This document shows positions 54,603 through 62,497 of a stretch of 64,000 nucleotides of DNA, one piece after another (positions within the stretch are counted from its first letter, which is position 1; every line of letters begins with the position of its first letter). Both the position numbers and the translations under genes were made by a program. Under the pieces are notes generated by a model that was not told the origin of the DNA, made no database searches, and saw nothing but the letters and a program-made list of their open reading frames with translations. Source of the DNA: Caldimonas brevitalea (GTDB lineage Bacteria; Pseudomonadota; Gammaproteobacteria; Burkholderiales; Burkholderiaceae_C); NCBI RefSeq assembly GCF_001017435.1, contig NZ_CP011371.1:6076001-6140000 (forward strand), read 5' to 3'.

Positions 54603-54690
54603 CCCGCCCGGTAGGTAAGGGGCAGGCTGCCCCTGCTTGCCGACGTCGGCACCTATACGCCCGCGGTATCGCTATGGAAGGGTACGCTAC

Positions 54691-54717
54691 CGAAATGAAG
54701 TGCTCACCTTCATTTCG
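54691..54717. promoter_or_regulatory. Operator-like palindrome
   Basis: Perfect 10-base arms CGAAATGAAG / CTTCATTTCG around a seven-base centre (54701-54707). A smaller repeat GGTA-cgc-TACC sits just upstream at 54681-54691. The size and symmetry suit a dimeric repressor (TetR/MarR type). Nearest downstream gene starts at 54916; no regulator gene is adjacent. Confidence 0.5.
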
Positions 54718-54915
54718 TCAGCAGCCAGCCCGCCTTTCAGCGCCCGCTCTTCATGCAACGCACAGCGAGTGCAGCATCATGTCGCGCGTGTCTGTCAACA
54801 GGGTGTCCCCCACAACGGCGTTCCTGATACCGCGGAAGATGCACGCCCGCAAACTGACGCTGTCGCACTAGCATTGCGCTGCCTATGGGAAGTCCGCGAA
54901 GCAAGGAGCACGTGC

Positions 54916-55188
54916 ATGACCGCGCCGATTCAACTAGCCATCACGGCTGAGTCTGAAGATGAATTCGAAGACCTGCTATCGCGCGGCCAGATGTTGCTCG
55001 GCCTTGTTGCGACCATCAAGCAGGGCAGTTCGACCTACTCGGCGCCGATCGTCCGGCAGTTTAATGGCGACCCGACGACGAACGTCGTGTCCTTCGAGTT
55101 CGACGGCACGGCTCTCGTCCTTCTGGGCAGGACCCTCGATGGAAGAGCGGCTCTTGCTGCAGCAGAGCAGGCGACCATTGCGAATTGA
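54916..55188 (+). CDS. Small hypothetical protein
   Basis: 90 residues, AAGGAG eight bases before the ATG. MTAPIQLAITAESEDEFEDLL... QGSSTYSAPIVRQFNGDPTTNVVSFEFDGTALVLLGRTLDGRAALAAAEQA. Cytoplasmic alpha/beta pattern; no family recognised. Placed 200 bases downstream of the operator-like palindrome. Confidence 0.6.
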   Translation: MTAPIQLAITAESEDEFEDLLSRGQMLLGLVATIKQGSSTYSAPIVRQFNGDPTTNVVSFEFDGTALVLLGRTLDGRAALAAAEQATIAN

Positions 55189-55330
55189 CGCGGTTTCACG
55201 CGATCAAGGCGTTTGGTCACAGTGATCCTGTGAGCGGTGCCAGACGATGGAGGTCGGGGTCAGCACGACCGATTGGAAGCGTCAGCAAGCACTCGCTCGT
55301 GCGGGCGCTTGGTCGTTGAACCCGTCCCGC

Positions 55331-55810
55331 ATGTCCTCCATCAACTCATACTGGCCCGAGATCAAGCTCGCATTGCAGTTATTGGTAGGAGCTTTAGCAG
55401 CTGCGCAAGTGACCTCGCCGCCGCGGCCTGCTCAGCCGTCCATGAGTCTGGCAGAGGCAGTGGCGACTCCCCATTGGCGGGACGTCATCACAACGGCGCA
55501 AAGGGTTTCGAGGCAGCGTGTCGATGAAGATCGCATGCAAGCGGCATGTGCTGTCGCAATGGCGTCAGCGCGCACGACGCTTGCGCCGCTCGACGCTTTT
55601 CTTACCGCAGCGTTAGAGGCGCTGGACCCGATGGCGGTGTATCAAACGCCAGCGGAGACCGCGGAGCGAAAGGCTCAACGGCCGTCGTTTACTGACATTG
55701 GGCTTGAGCTAGTGCCAAAAGTCATCGGGCAGCCACTGCTCGTTGTGTCACCAATAGTCGGCGCTCCAGCAGAGCGCGCAGGTGTGCGCCCACGATCGGC
55801 GTACTTCTAC
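55331..55810 (+). pseudogene. Truncated S41 (C-terminal processing) protease-like gene
   Basis: Starts with an apparent signal or membrane segment (YWPEIKLALQLLVGALAAAQ). It then has the S41 N-terminal pattern ALDPMAVYQTPAETAERK ... FTDIGLELVP ... PLLVVSPIVGAPAERAGVRP, which is the start of the PDZ domain (in family members: ALDPHS.YLTP, GIGLE, SPI.GTPAE.AGI..GD). After AGVRPRS the homology stops; the catalytic Ser/Lys region is absent and the frame runs into non-homologous sequence up to 56002. Interpreted as a decayed protease relic joined to the next gene region. Confidence 0.5.
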
Positions 55811-55838
55811 CATCTGATTGACATCACGAGCCACACGA

Positions 55839-56756
55839 ATGCGTCCGTCCCGTCATCCCCGACTTGGTACCTCTTTCGAAATTCGCTTCGTTCCAAGCAC
55901 AGATCTCGTGCTTGTCTTGGGCGGGGCTGTTTATCTCTGGTCTGGTTATGGCCACACAAAAGTCGGCAAGGTGCGCCCGTTCTCGCACCCTTCGTCCATT
56001 GATCTCTTGCAGGACGGCAAGCAGGCGGTGGTCAAGAACACCGCCGGGAAACTCGCGATCGTCAATCTTCCATCGCTTGAAGTGCGCCATCTCCCAACCT
56101 TGGGCGCTACGAGCGAGGGCTGCCAGGCATTGATCTCACCGTGTGGCCAATTCGTTGTTGACGGAAGCTGGGACGGAGAACTTGTCGTTCGCTCGCTCGT
56201 GACCGGCGTGTCCGAGTTTAGAGAACACCATGAGAACGCGATGATGGTCTGGCTGTCATGCGACCACACGCGAGATACCTTCGTCTACGTGCGGCAGCCA
56301 AAGGCAGTCGGGGAGCAAGCGCCCAGGCCAAGCGAAGTCATCGTGCGCAGGTGGCCCTTTTCCTCCAACGAGGAGACCATGGTGCGCGGCCCGTGGGGCA
56401 ACGTCCATGCAGCGTCGCCCAGTCCAGAGGCGACCCACCTTGCCGTGCTTCACCAACTTGCCACCGGCGAGGTGGCTCTGGATGTGGTTGAAGCAGAGAC
56501 TTCGCGCATCCTTGCCACATCGAACTTTGAGTACGGTGGAACCAATCACTCTCTGGCTTGGTCCCCTGACGGGCGCATCCTGGCGACTGTTCAGCGGGGA
56601 CGCGCCGCCTTCTTCGAATCGAGGTCGCTCAGTCTGCTTGGCGCCTATGAGATCGAGCACCCCTGTTGGGTCGAGTTCTCGCCCAATGGCGAGTACGTCG
56701 CGCTCGGCTCATGGGACAAAGGGACGATCAAGAGAGTCGCTGAGGTTCTCGGGTGA
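55839..56756 (+). CDS. WD40/beta-propeller-like protein, probably N-terminally truncated
   Basis: About 305 residues of propeller-like repeats: LVLVLGGAVYLWSGYGHTKVGKV, CGQFVVDGSWDGELVVRSLVTG, SLAWSPDGRILATVQRGRAAFF, VEFSPNGEYVALGSWDKGTIK. No signal peptide, and the first ATG (55839) follows only non-homologous sequence, so the real start may be lost or fused with the S41 relic upstream. A scaffold or binding role is plausible. No enzyme motif. Confidence 0.6.
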   Translation: MRPSRHPRLGTSFEIRFVPSTDLVLVLGGAVYLWSGYGHTKVGKVRPFSHPSSIDLLQDGKQAVVKNTAGKLAIVNLPSLEVRHLPTLGATSEGCQALISPCGQFVVDGSWDGELVVRSLVTGVSEFREHHENAMMVWLSCDHTRDTFVYVRQPKAVGEQAPRPSEVIVRRWPFSSNEETMVRGPWGNVHAASPSPEATHLAVLHQLATGEVALDVVEAETSRILATSNFEYGGTNHSLAWSPDGRILATVQRGRAAFFESRSLSLLGAYEIEHPCWVEFSPNGEYVALGSWDKGTIKRVAEVLG

Positions 56757-56911
56757 ACCGCATCCGTGGGGAGCTTTCATGGCCATTCTTACCTGTGCTG
56801 CTAAGGTACGAAAGGGACTTCCCCGCCCCGAGCTAGCCCCACTCTGCCGGAGGCGTTGGAGCGGCGAACGGCAGCTGAATGCCACGACGGAAAGTGCCTG
56901 TGGCGCTCGAC

Positions 56912-57202
56912 CTATTGGAACGGACAGACTTCATTCTGGATCTGTTCATAGTGATGAATTCGGCACAGGACACTGTTTCTCACGCGCAGACGATGACACC
57001 CCGAGTGCTTGCACTGCTCTGGTCCAACCTCATGTGCTAGCGACTCCCGGGATGCCAGTGCTCGGGCGCGCTTGTCCGTTTCGTGCTGATGTTTCGCGGC
57101 GAGACTGCACTCGCGCATGACGTCCGCAACGTACTGTTGAGCTGCGGAGACATTTCGAAAGACGCATCCGAGTTCACTGGCTGGCCAACCAAGGTCTTCC
57201 AC
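56912..57202 (-). CDS. Small Cys/His-rich (zinc-binding?) protein
   Basis: 96 residues, GTG start. The N-terminal helix region (ARALASRESLAHEV) is followed by QCKHSGCHRLRVRNSVLCRIHHYEQ and CPF. The C-x(4)-C-x(10)-C-x(2)-HH arrangement suggests a zinc knuckle. Codon bias is moderate and the ribosome binding site is weak. No family recognised. Possibly a real small gene in the accessory region. Confidence 0.45.
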   Translation of the reverse strand: MEDLGWPASELGCVFRNVSAAQQYVADVMRECSLAAKHQHETDKRARALASRESLAHEVGPEQCKHSGCHRLRVRNSVLCRIHHYEQIQNEVCPFQ

Positions 57203-57383
57203 CCCTCTGCTAGGTTCCGGGCGAGATGCGGAACTTCAAATTCAAGGCCTGGCCCTGACGTGCCCCCTCTGCCCCTGGTCTGCGCCGCCCTTCACGCTGA
57301 AGTGAGGAAGAGTCGGTCGACAGGGCGCCGATCAACCCGAGGCATCAGTCGCCGCCCTTGCTGCGACCCGGTAGACTCGACGA

Positions 57384-57647
57384 ATGCGCCGCCTGCTTGC
57401 CTGCGTCTTCGCCTTCCTGCTTGCCCTGCAGGCCGGCGCAGCAGTGGCGCGCTCTTACGCCCCTTGTTGCGACGGCTGTCAAGACCTTGCCATGTGCATC
57501 GCAGCGGACTGCAAGGCCTGTCCGGCGCAGGCGGTCCTGCCGGCACAGCTGACGCTCCCGCCCTCACTGGGAGCAGTCCAAGACTTTCTCTACGCCGACG
57601 TCACGGCCGACGAAGCCGTTCCCGATATTTGGCGACCTCCTCAGTGA
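57384..57647 (+). CDS. Secreted Cys-rich small protein
   Basis: 87 residues. Signal peptide MRRLLACVFAFLLALQAGAAVA; the mature part starts RSYAPCCDGCQDLAMCIAADCKACPAQ, six Cys in 21 residues, then a Cys-free tail. Likely a disulfide-bonded or metal-binding periplasmic or exported peptide. It sits 46 bases before a second Cys-rich micro-gene, so the two may be one unit. No family recognised. Confidence 0.65.
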   Translation: MRRLLACVFAFLLALQAGAAVARSYAPCCDGCQDLAMCIAADCKACPAQAVLPAQLTLPPSLGAVQDFLYADVTADEAVPDIWRPPQ

Positions 57648-57692
57648 ACCCATCGTGGCTTGATGTTGTTCTCAACTTTTTTGGAGTTCGCA

Positions 57693-57824
57693 ATGAAATC
57701 GAAGATCGTCAAACTCGCCGCCGTGGTCTCGCTGCTCGGCGCGTCCGCGGCTGCATGGGCGGCCGGTTCGTGCTGCGGCGACCTGGAGTGCTGCCTGCAG
57801 ATGCTGGCCTGCTGCTTCGAGTGA
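57693..57824 (+). CDS. Cys-rich exported micropeptide
   Basis: 43-codon gene with GGAG upstream (57683-57686). Signal peptide MKSKIVKLAAVVSLLGASAAAWA, and mature peptide AGSCCGDLECCLQMLACCFE with three CC pairs in 20 residues. A strong intrinsic terminator follows within 25 bases, which supports a real short transcript. Function unknown; metal binding or a disulfide-rich signal is plausible. Confidence 0.65.
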   Translation: MKSKIVKLAAVVSLLGASAAAWAAGSCCGDLECCLQMLACCFE

Positions 57825-57846
57825 CCCACCGCGGCTGAAAAGCCGG

Positions 57847-57878
57847 AAGGGCCACGCCGCAAGGGGTGGCCCTTTTTC
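57847..57878 (+). terminator. Rho-independent terminator
   Basis: AAGGGCCAC-G-CC stem, GCAA loop, GG-GGTGGCCC return arm and a five-base T-run (57873-57877). It is 23 bases after the micropeptide stop. One internal mismatch. Confidence 0.8.
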
Positions 57879-58084
57879 TATGGCCTCGACGGACAGTCGA
57901 GGCAAAACGGGGTGAGGCCTTTGATTTGACGTGGGGCGCTGCTACGTTCCGGACGGGGCCAGGACCTGAAGTTCAAGGCTGCTCATTGCCAAGCAACTAG
58001 GCTGATATCGAGCCCCAGGGCATCAGCGCCTCACCGCGCCGGCCAACCCAGTGCTGACGCCGCCGCTCCCGATGCGAGGGTCGA

Positions 58085-59659
58085 TCAGCTGAACAAGCCC
58101 ACGAGCCGCTTCGTCACCGACTGCCCGACGTTGTCGACCGTCTTGCCGCCCCAAGCCGCGAAGTCTCCCACCTTGTCGGCCCCAATCTGCACCCCTTCGC
58201 CGAACGTCTCCATGCCGTTGCGCACGGTGTTGCCGGTGTTCTCGACGAAACTGGCGGTCGCGTTGCTGACGGCATTGTCACCACCCAAGAGGCGGATGTC
58301 GGCCCCGACGCTGTCGGTGAGGGTGGTGACGGTGCGCCCGCTCAGCTGCTGAGCGCGCAAGCCGAAGCTGCCTACCACATCGAAGGCGGTGTCGGCCATG
58401 ATGCCGTTGAAGGTGAAACTGTCGAGGGGACTCGGGTCTTGGGCCATGTCCTCGAGGTCACGGCCGGTGCGTTTGCCGATCTGCACGAGATCACGACCAA
58501 AGTCCACCGAGGTCGTCACACCATGGCCGAGTTGCGTGAGCCCTGCCGTGCGCGCATTCGGAGACACGAGATTGAACACGCCGCGCGTCAGCAGTCCCCC
58601 TCCGAGCTGGATCGCCGTTTCGGTATAAGGGCTCAGCACGACGCCCGGTTTCACGACGCCGTCTTCCAAGCTGGTCACGTAGACCCGGTTGTCGTCGCCG
58701 CCGCCACCGTGGAGCTGGATCAGGTCGGTGGGATCTTTCAGGCCCACACCGTCTTTGGTGCTCGCCACATGCCACTGCGCGCCCAGCTGTTTCGGGGCCG
58801 TGAGCTCGCTCACCGTCGTCAAGGGATCGCCGTCCACCGAATAGCTTCTGATGCTGCCGTCGGTCGCCGCCCGCTCGCGCACGTCGTTGGGGTTGCCGAT
58901 GCCCAGGCTGCGGATGGTTTCGTTGTTCACCCCTGCCGCATTGAACGTGACGGCCCTTTCCCCGGTGGCCAGTGCCGTGGTGGCCGCCAGTCCGCCGCCC
59001 AACGAATGGCCCGTGAACGCGACGTTGCCCTCGCCCACCTGGGCTTGCACATCCTTGCCGAGTTGCACCGCCAGGTTGTATTGCCTGGACGAGATGCCCA
59101 GGCCCTGCGCCCCGTCGGCCTTGATGTCGGCGAACTGGCCGGGGTCGGTGCCGGCGTAAGCGACGACGTACTGCCCCTTGGAGTTGCAATAGATGGCGGC
59201 CTGGAGCCCGCTTGCCTTGTCGTTGAGCCGCCCGGCGTCGATGTTGAGCGTGTGCCCGGCGCCATCGGTGAGCCATCCGATCGCCCCGTCCACCGGCTTC
59301 ATGCGTTTCCAGCCTGCGTCCTCGAGGCTCTTCTCCGACTGGGTTCCGTTGCCGGCGTCCACCTGGTAGGCGTCGTTCGACATACGCGCCAGTTGCAGGT
59401 CGAGTTGGCGTGGGCTGGTCCCCGTCAGTTCCGTCCTCAAGTCCGGGCCGGAACCCGGCTGGCATGGGGCTGCCGTGCGCGGCGCGGTGGTGGCCAGAGG
59501 TTGCGCGGAGCGGATCGTGAGCTGCTGGGTCTGTTGTTGGTCGTTGGCCCCGGCGCTGAGACGATTCCGGAGCCCTTGGGCCAGTCGAAGCGGGCCTTCG
59601 AGAAGAGGGCCGTTCAACAGGAGGATGTTGGGTTGAGTGACGTGGGTGATGGCTGCCAT
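58085..59659 (-). CDS. Lipase-fold (DUF2974/class 3 type) protein, possible effector
   Basis: 524 residues, no Sec signal peptide. Nucleophile S219 in TGHSLGGGLAATTAL, and YAGTDPGQF (169-177) takes the position of the FxGT oxyanion strand of class 3 lipases. A following Asp (around GDPLTTV) and His complete a plausible triad. The C-terminal 200 residues are helical and repetitive. Phospholipase effectors delivered by T6SS or T3SS look like this. The start at 59659 has AAGGAAAA well spaced. Effector role is inference from lack of signal peptide and the nearby antibacterial genes. Confidence 0.75.
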   Translation of the reverse strand: MAAITHVTQPNILLLNGPLLEGPLRLAQGLRNRLSAGANDQQQTQQLTIRSAQPLATTAPRTAAPCQPGSGPDLRTELTGTSPRQLDLQLARMSNDAYQVDAGNGTQSEKSLEDAGWKRMKPVDGAIGWLTDGAGHTLNIDAGRLNDKASGLQAAIYCNSKGQYVVAYAGTDPGQFADIKADGAQGLGISSRQYNLAVQLGKDVQAQVGEGNVAFTGHSLGGGLAATTALATGERAVTFNAAGVNNETIRSLGIGNPNDVRERAATDGSIRSYSVDGDPLTTVSELTAPKQLGAQWHVASTKDGVGLKDPTDLIQLHGGGGDDNRVYVTSLEDGVVKPGVVLSPYTETAIQLGGGLLTRGVFNLVSPNARTAGLTQLGHGVTTSVDFGRDLVQIGKRTGRDLEDMAQDPSPLDSFTFNGIMADTAFDVVGSFGLRAQQLSGRTVTTLTDSVGADIRLLGGDNAVSNATASFVENTGNTVRNGMETFGEGVQIGADKVGDFAAWGGKTVDNVGQSVTKRLVGLFS

Positions 59660-59945
59660 GAGATTTTCCTTTTAGGTGGGGATCAAGGCGCGACCTCCTC
59701 GCGCTGGCGAGCTCAAACCAGGCGACAACATAGATTCAAGGACGCTTGCGATGGCGCCAGTGGGTGCAATACAAAACAAAAGACGGACGGATGGCTCACG
59801 CACGACGACCTGTTCCCCGCTGGGATGCCGGCGAGCATATCCACGCAGGAACGCAACCGCGCTCGAGGTTTCGTGAACGTTGGTAAGGGTTGCAGCTTGC
59901 AGGATGTGCGTCACCGCAAGAACGGACGGTGAGCGCGCGGGGGCG

Positions 59946-60105
59946 TCATGCCGTGGAGCGCAAGTGCAGGGCGTTCGCGATCAGGCTGAGCAACGACAGG
60001 CCGCTCATCGCGAGCGCCGCTGCCCTCATCGACGACAGCAGTCAGCCAGCCGGCGGCAGCGGCACCCAGAGGGCGTTGTAGAGGACGCGCGGTTGGAACC
60101 AGAAG
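59946..60105 (-). pseudogene. C-terminal fragment of a heavy-metal P-type ATPase
   Basis: Minus-strand frame reads PRVLYNALWVPLPPAG, an in-frame TGA (60042-60044), then SMRAAALAMSGLSLLSLIANALHLR and a stop at 59946. The YNALxVPL ... AAxAMSxxSLLxxxNALxLR pattern is the last two membrane helices of copper/heavy-metal P-type ATPases. The catalytic part is missing. It differs from the intact ZntA in this window, so it derives from another ATPase gene. Confidence 0.5.
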
Positions 60106-60335
60106 AGTTGCGTGCCCTTCGGGGCGTCGAGTTCGCTCACCGACTCAGCATCTTCCGTGCAGCGGTACTGCCATTGTCGCCACGCCAGGTGGCACGGACG
60201 CGCTTCTCACTGCGGTCGGAAGACCCGCACATCGATCAGCTCGCGGGCCACGCCCGGCCAATGTTTGAGAAGCAGCGGGCGTCGCGCTCCTGCTGATCGC
60301 TGGGCACCAGCATGAGGGAGCGTGTCACTGCCTGT
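60106..60335 (-). other. Decayed coding sequence
   Basis: Minus-strand segments with coding bias in shifting frames: LLLKHWPGVARELIDVRVF, a stop, then ARPCHLAWRQWQYRCTEDAE and ELDAPKGTQLFWFQ. They lead into the ATPase-like tail downstream. Either the gene is a rearranged fusion or two relics abut. No function assignable. The stretch 59660-59945 just right of the lipase gene shows nothing recognisable. Confidence 0.4.
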
Positions 60336-60986
60336 TCACTCAACGTCAAGTGTGTAGGTGACGGCTTGGAGCATGCTGGGCAAGGCGCCGCCAAAGTTGA
60401 GGGTGTGCCTTCCGGGGCTCAACGGTCGTAGCATCACGTAGTAGCCGTTGGCGGCAGAAGGATAGACCCGCATCTTTGGCTCTGCCAGCGCGCCCAGGTC
60501 GAAACATCCCTTGGTTGCGTGGCGATGGTGAACCAGGTTCGGTACCCGAGTGCCGTCGATGTCGAGAACGAGGGCAGTGACTTCGTCGGTCATCGAAGCG
60601 GCAGTCCTCGTCACGGCCATGCAGCTGATGGGCGTATCAAGCCGAGGCATGACGACATAGTTGATCAACGGAAAGAACAAGTACTTGCCGCGTGGCACCT
60701 TGCAGGTGCGGATGGTGCGTCGTGTTCCATAAGTCCCCGCCAGAAACCACACCTCACCACGCTGCTTGCGATCACACAACTCCCCGGTTCGATCAGCGAC
60801 TGGACTTTCACTTTGATCAAACGAGCCAGCCCACTGCCACCAAGCGCGGGACCACTCGGCTTGGGAAAGGCCGCCCACTTTCTCGTTAGGAGGAAGCACG
60901 AGATTGCTTTGAGCTTGGCTGTGTAAGGAGCCGAGCATGCAAACCAATAAAAGGAACGGACGGAAAATCGCTTTGATCATGAGCAT
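60336..60986 (-). CDS. Secreted hypothetical protein
   Basis: 216 residues. Signal peptide MLMIKAIFRPFLLLVCMLGSLHSQAQS. The mature part has LSQAEWSRAWWQWAGSFD, VWFLAGTYGTRRTIRTCKVPRGKYLFFPLINYVV and a beta-rich end (GRHTLNFGGALP). The WW.W ... VWFLAG ... C.VP.GK.LFFP pattern recurs in secreted proteins of several phyla but has no assigned role that I know. The frame is open to 61262 but without a signal peptide. ATG 60980 is an alternative. Confidence 0.65.
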   Translation of the reverse strand: MLMIKAIFRPFLLLVCMLGSLHSQAQSNLVLPPNEKVGGLSQAEWSRAWWQWAGSFDQSESPVADRTGELCDRKQRGEVWFLAGTYGTRRTIRTCKVPRGKYLFFPLINYVVMPRLDTPISCMAVTRTAASMTDEVTALVLDIDGTRVPNLVHHRHATKGCFDLGALAEPKMRVYPSAANGYYVMLRPLSPGRHTLNFGGALPSMLQAVTYTLDVE

Positions 60987-61048
60987 CGGAACGGCGCCTA
61001 CAGCGCAAATCTTAAAAACCTTCCGCCGGGCCGCATCCAACGGGCCGG

Positions 61049-61324
61049 CTAGTTTGGCCATTGTCCTGAGAGGTACCAAATGGCGCTTGCGAGCACTGCA
61101 AGGCCCGTGACCTCCACGACCAGCGCAACTCCCCCGCTTGCCTCGTCGGCATCGAAGACCCCCTCCGACGGGAAGCGACCGAGTGTCAGAAGTCGATAGA
61201 CGGCCCACCCAATCGACCACCCGATGGTTTGGACGCAGAAGTCCCATGCAAGCCACCAGCACGCACGGAGCACGACAAGCAGCAGGCTTACAGGCCGAAA
61301 GAGGAGATCGTCAGCGTCGAGCAT
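61049..61324 (-). CDS. Small two-helix membrane protein
   Basis: 91 residues from ATG 61324 (GAGGAG upstream on the minus strand). Two hydrophobic segments (SLLLVVLRACWWLAWDFCV and LVVEVTGLAVLASAIWYLSG) with a Pro/Gly/Asp linker between. Same strand as the SUKH and nuclease genes. Possible immunity or membrane-accessory role; not recognised. Confidence 0.55.
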   Translation of the reverse strand: MLDADDLLFRPVSLLLVVLRACWWLAWDFCVQTIGWSIGWAVYRLLTLGRFPSEGVFDADEASGGVALVVEVTGLAVLASAIWYLSGQWPN

Positions 61325-61785
61325 GAATGAAGGCCATTGGTGAGATCCAGCATTTTGCTTCGTCACACCGTGACGGGATGGGCGATCTGGCCCCCCGTTC
61401 GAGGGCTCAACGACCGCGGACTAGATGCAGAAGCTCAACGCGGGCCGTCGACACTTTTCGCACGGCATCTAGTTTGCGTAGGCACCCTTGAGCTCAAAGC
61501 GACGCGATCCGCAAGCTGCACTCGCTGTGCGGTAGTTGTAGAAAGGTCTAGACGGTGAGCCATGGCTCACCTCCCAGTCGGCGGTATGGGCGTGGAGGCT
61601 CGCCTTGCTGAACAAGCGGTACCGAGTTTTGCCTTGCAAGGTGCTTTCGGGGGAATTATCGACAACTTCTCCGCCCGAATGCTGAAAGCGCGGACTCCCA
61701 GCGGCTTACCCGCCAATGCTCGTTCGGCTGCGCTGATGCCCCCGCTGGCTTGCGTGTCGTATCGGCGGACGCGGCCGCCGTAAGC
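61325..61785. other. Intergenic, no confident gene
   Basis: 461 bases between the small membrane protein and the SUKH gene. Frames on the plus strand up to about 74 codons (for example 61562-61783) lack bias and no ribosome binding site is clear. No repeat recognised. Confidence 0.35.
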
Positions 61786-62418
61786 TCACCGGCCCCACAT
61801 GGATTTCCACTCCAGCACGGTCGTGCCCGTGCTCGCGTTGACCCACCCCTTGTTGTTGTCCCAGGCCAGGAGTCCCTGCTCGATGCGGTCAGCCATCGTG
61901 CCCAGGTACTCGTTCAGGCTACGGGCGATCACCAGCGGTTCACCGGCCCCACTGTCTTGCAGCAGTTGCCCCCGCACCCCTGCGGGCCCCGGTTGCAAGT
62001 CTACGTACAGAGAGTTGATGGTGTTGGTGCGGCTCACCGGGATGCGGTGCCGGTTCCAGTACTCCGGGCGCACCTCGAGGTCCGCCCAGGAGTCATCTTC
62101 CACCGGGAACTGATCGTCTCCGCCCGGCTCGTCCTTCAGAGACGCCACCAGATCGCACATCGAGTGCCACTTCTCCAACATACGCTCTAGGCTGCACCAG
62201 GCGCCATAGTGAAAGAAGAAGGGGCGGTGCTCCATCGTCTCATCCGCTGCGCCGTCATGGCGCAGGTACGCCGCGCGCAGGTCTTCGGTAAAGCTGATGC
62301 CCATCGTCCGCTCGGCCGCCTCGATCTGTTGTGCCGAGGCCGGTGGACGGAGGGTGGGCAACAACGTGGGCGCATGGGCCTCGAACAGGGATTCCAGTCG
62401 TCCCCACAGTTCATTCAT
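61786..62418 (-). CDS. SMI1/KNR4 (SUKH) domain protein, probable nuclease immunity
   Basis: 210 residues with the SUKH pattern: an N-terminal helix and PPASAQQIEAAERTMGISFTEDLRAAYLRHDGA, then DDSWADLEVRPEYW and SLNEYLGTMADRIEQGLLAW. SUKH proteins are best known as immunity proteins of nuclease-type polymorphic toxins. It sits 79 bases downstream of, and co-directional with, a NucA/NucB-type nuclease gene, so an immunity role is a good inference. AGGAAAAG precedes the ATG. Confidence 0.87.
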   Translation of the reverse strand: MNELWGRLESLFEAHAPTLLPTLRPPASAQQIEAAERTMGISFTEDLRAAYLRHDGAADETMEHRPFFFHYGAWCSLERMLEKWHSMCDLVASLKDEPGGDDQFPVEDDSWADLEVRPEYWNRHRIPVSRTNTINSLYVDLQPGPAGVRGQLLQDSGAGEPLVIARSLNEYLGTMADRIEQGLLAWDNNKGWVNASTGTTVLEWKSMWGR

Positions 62419-62497
62419 CGTCTTTTCCTGTTCATGGGATGGGCTGCTGCGGTCGTGTTGCAGGCGACAACCGCAGCAGCGCTTCTACGGCCCTGGA

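Noticed and set aside
54618..54634. Palindrome AGGGGCAG-g-CTGCCCCT after the ligase gene
   Set aside because: The loop would be one base, so as a hairpin it is strained; no U-run. It may be a weak stop but is not supported.
57083..57838. 251-codon frame over the Cys-rich micro-genes
   Set aside because: It runs out of frame with both micro-genes, which have signal peptides and a terminator; composition is Arg/Ser/Pro-rich.
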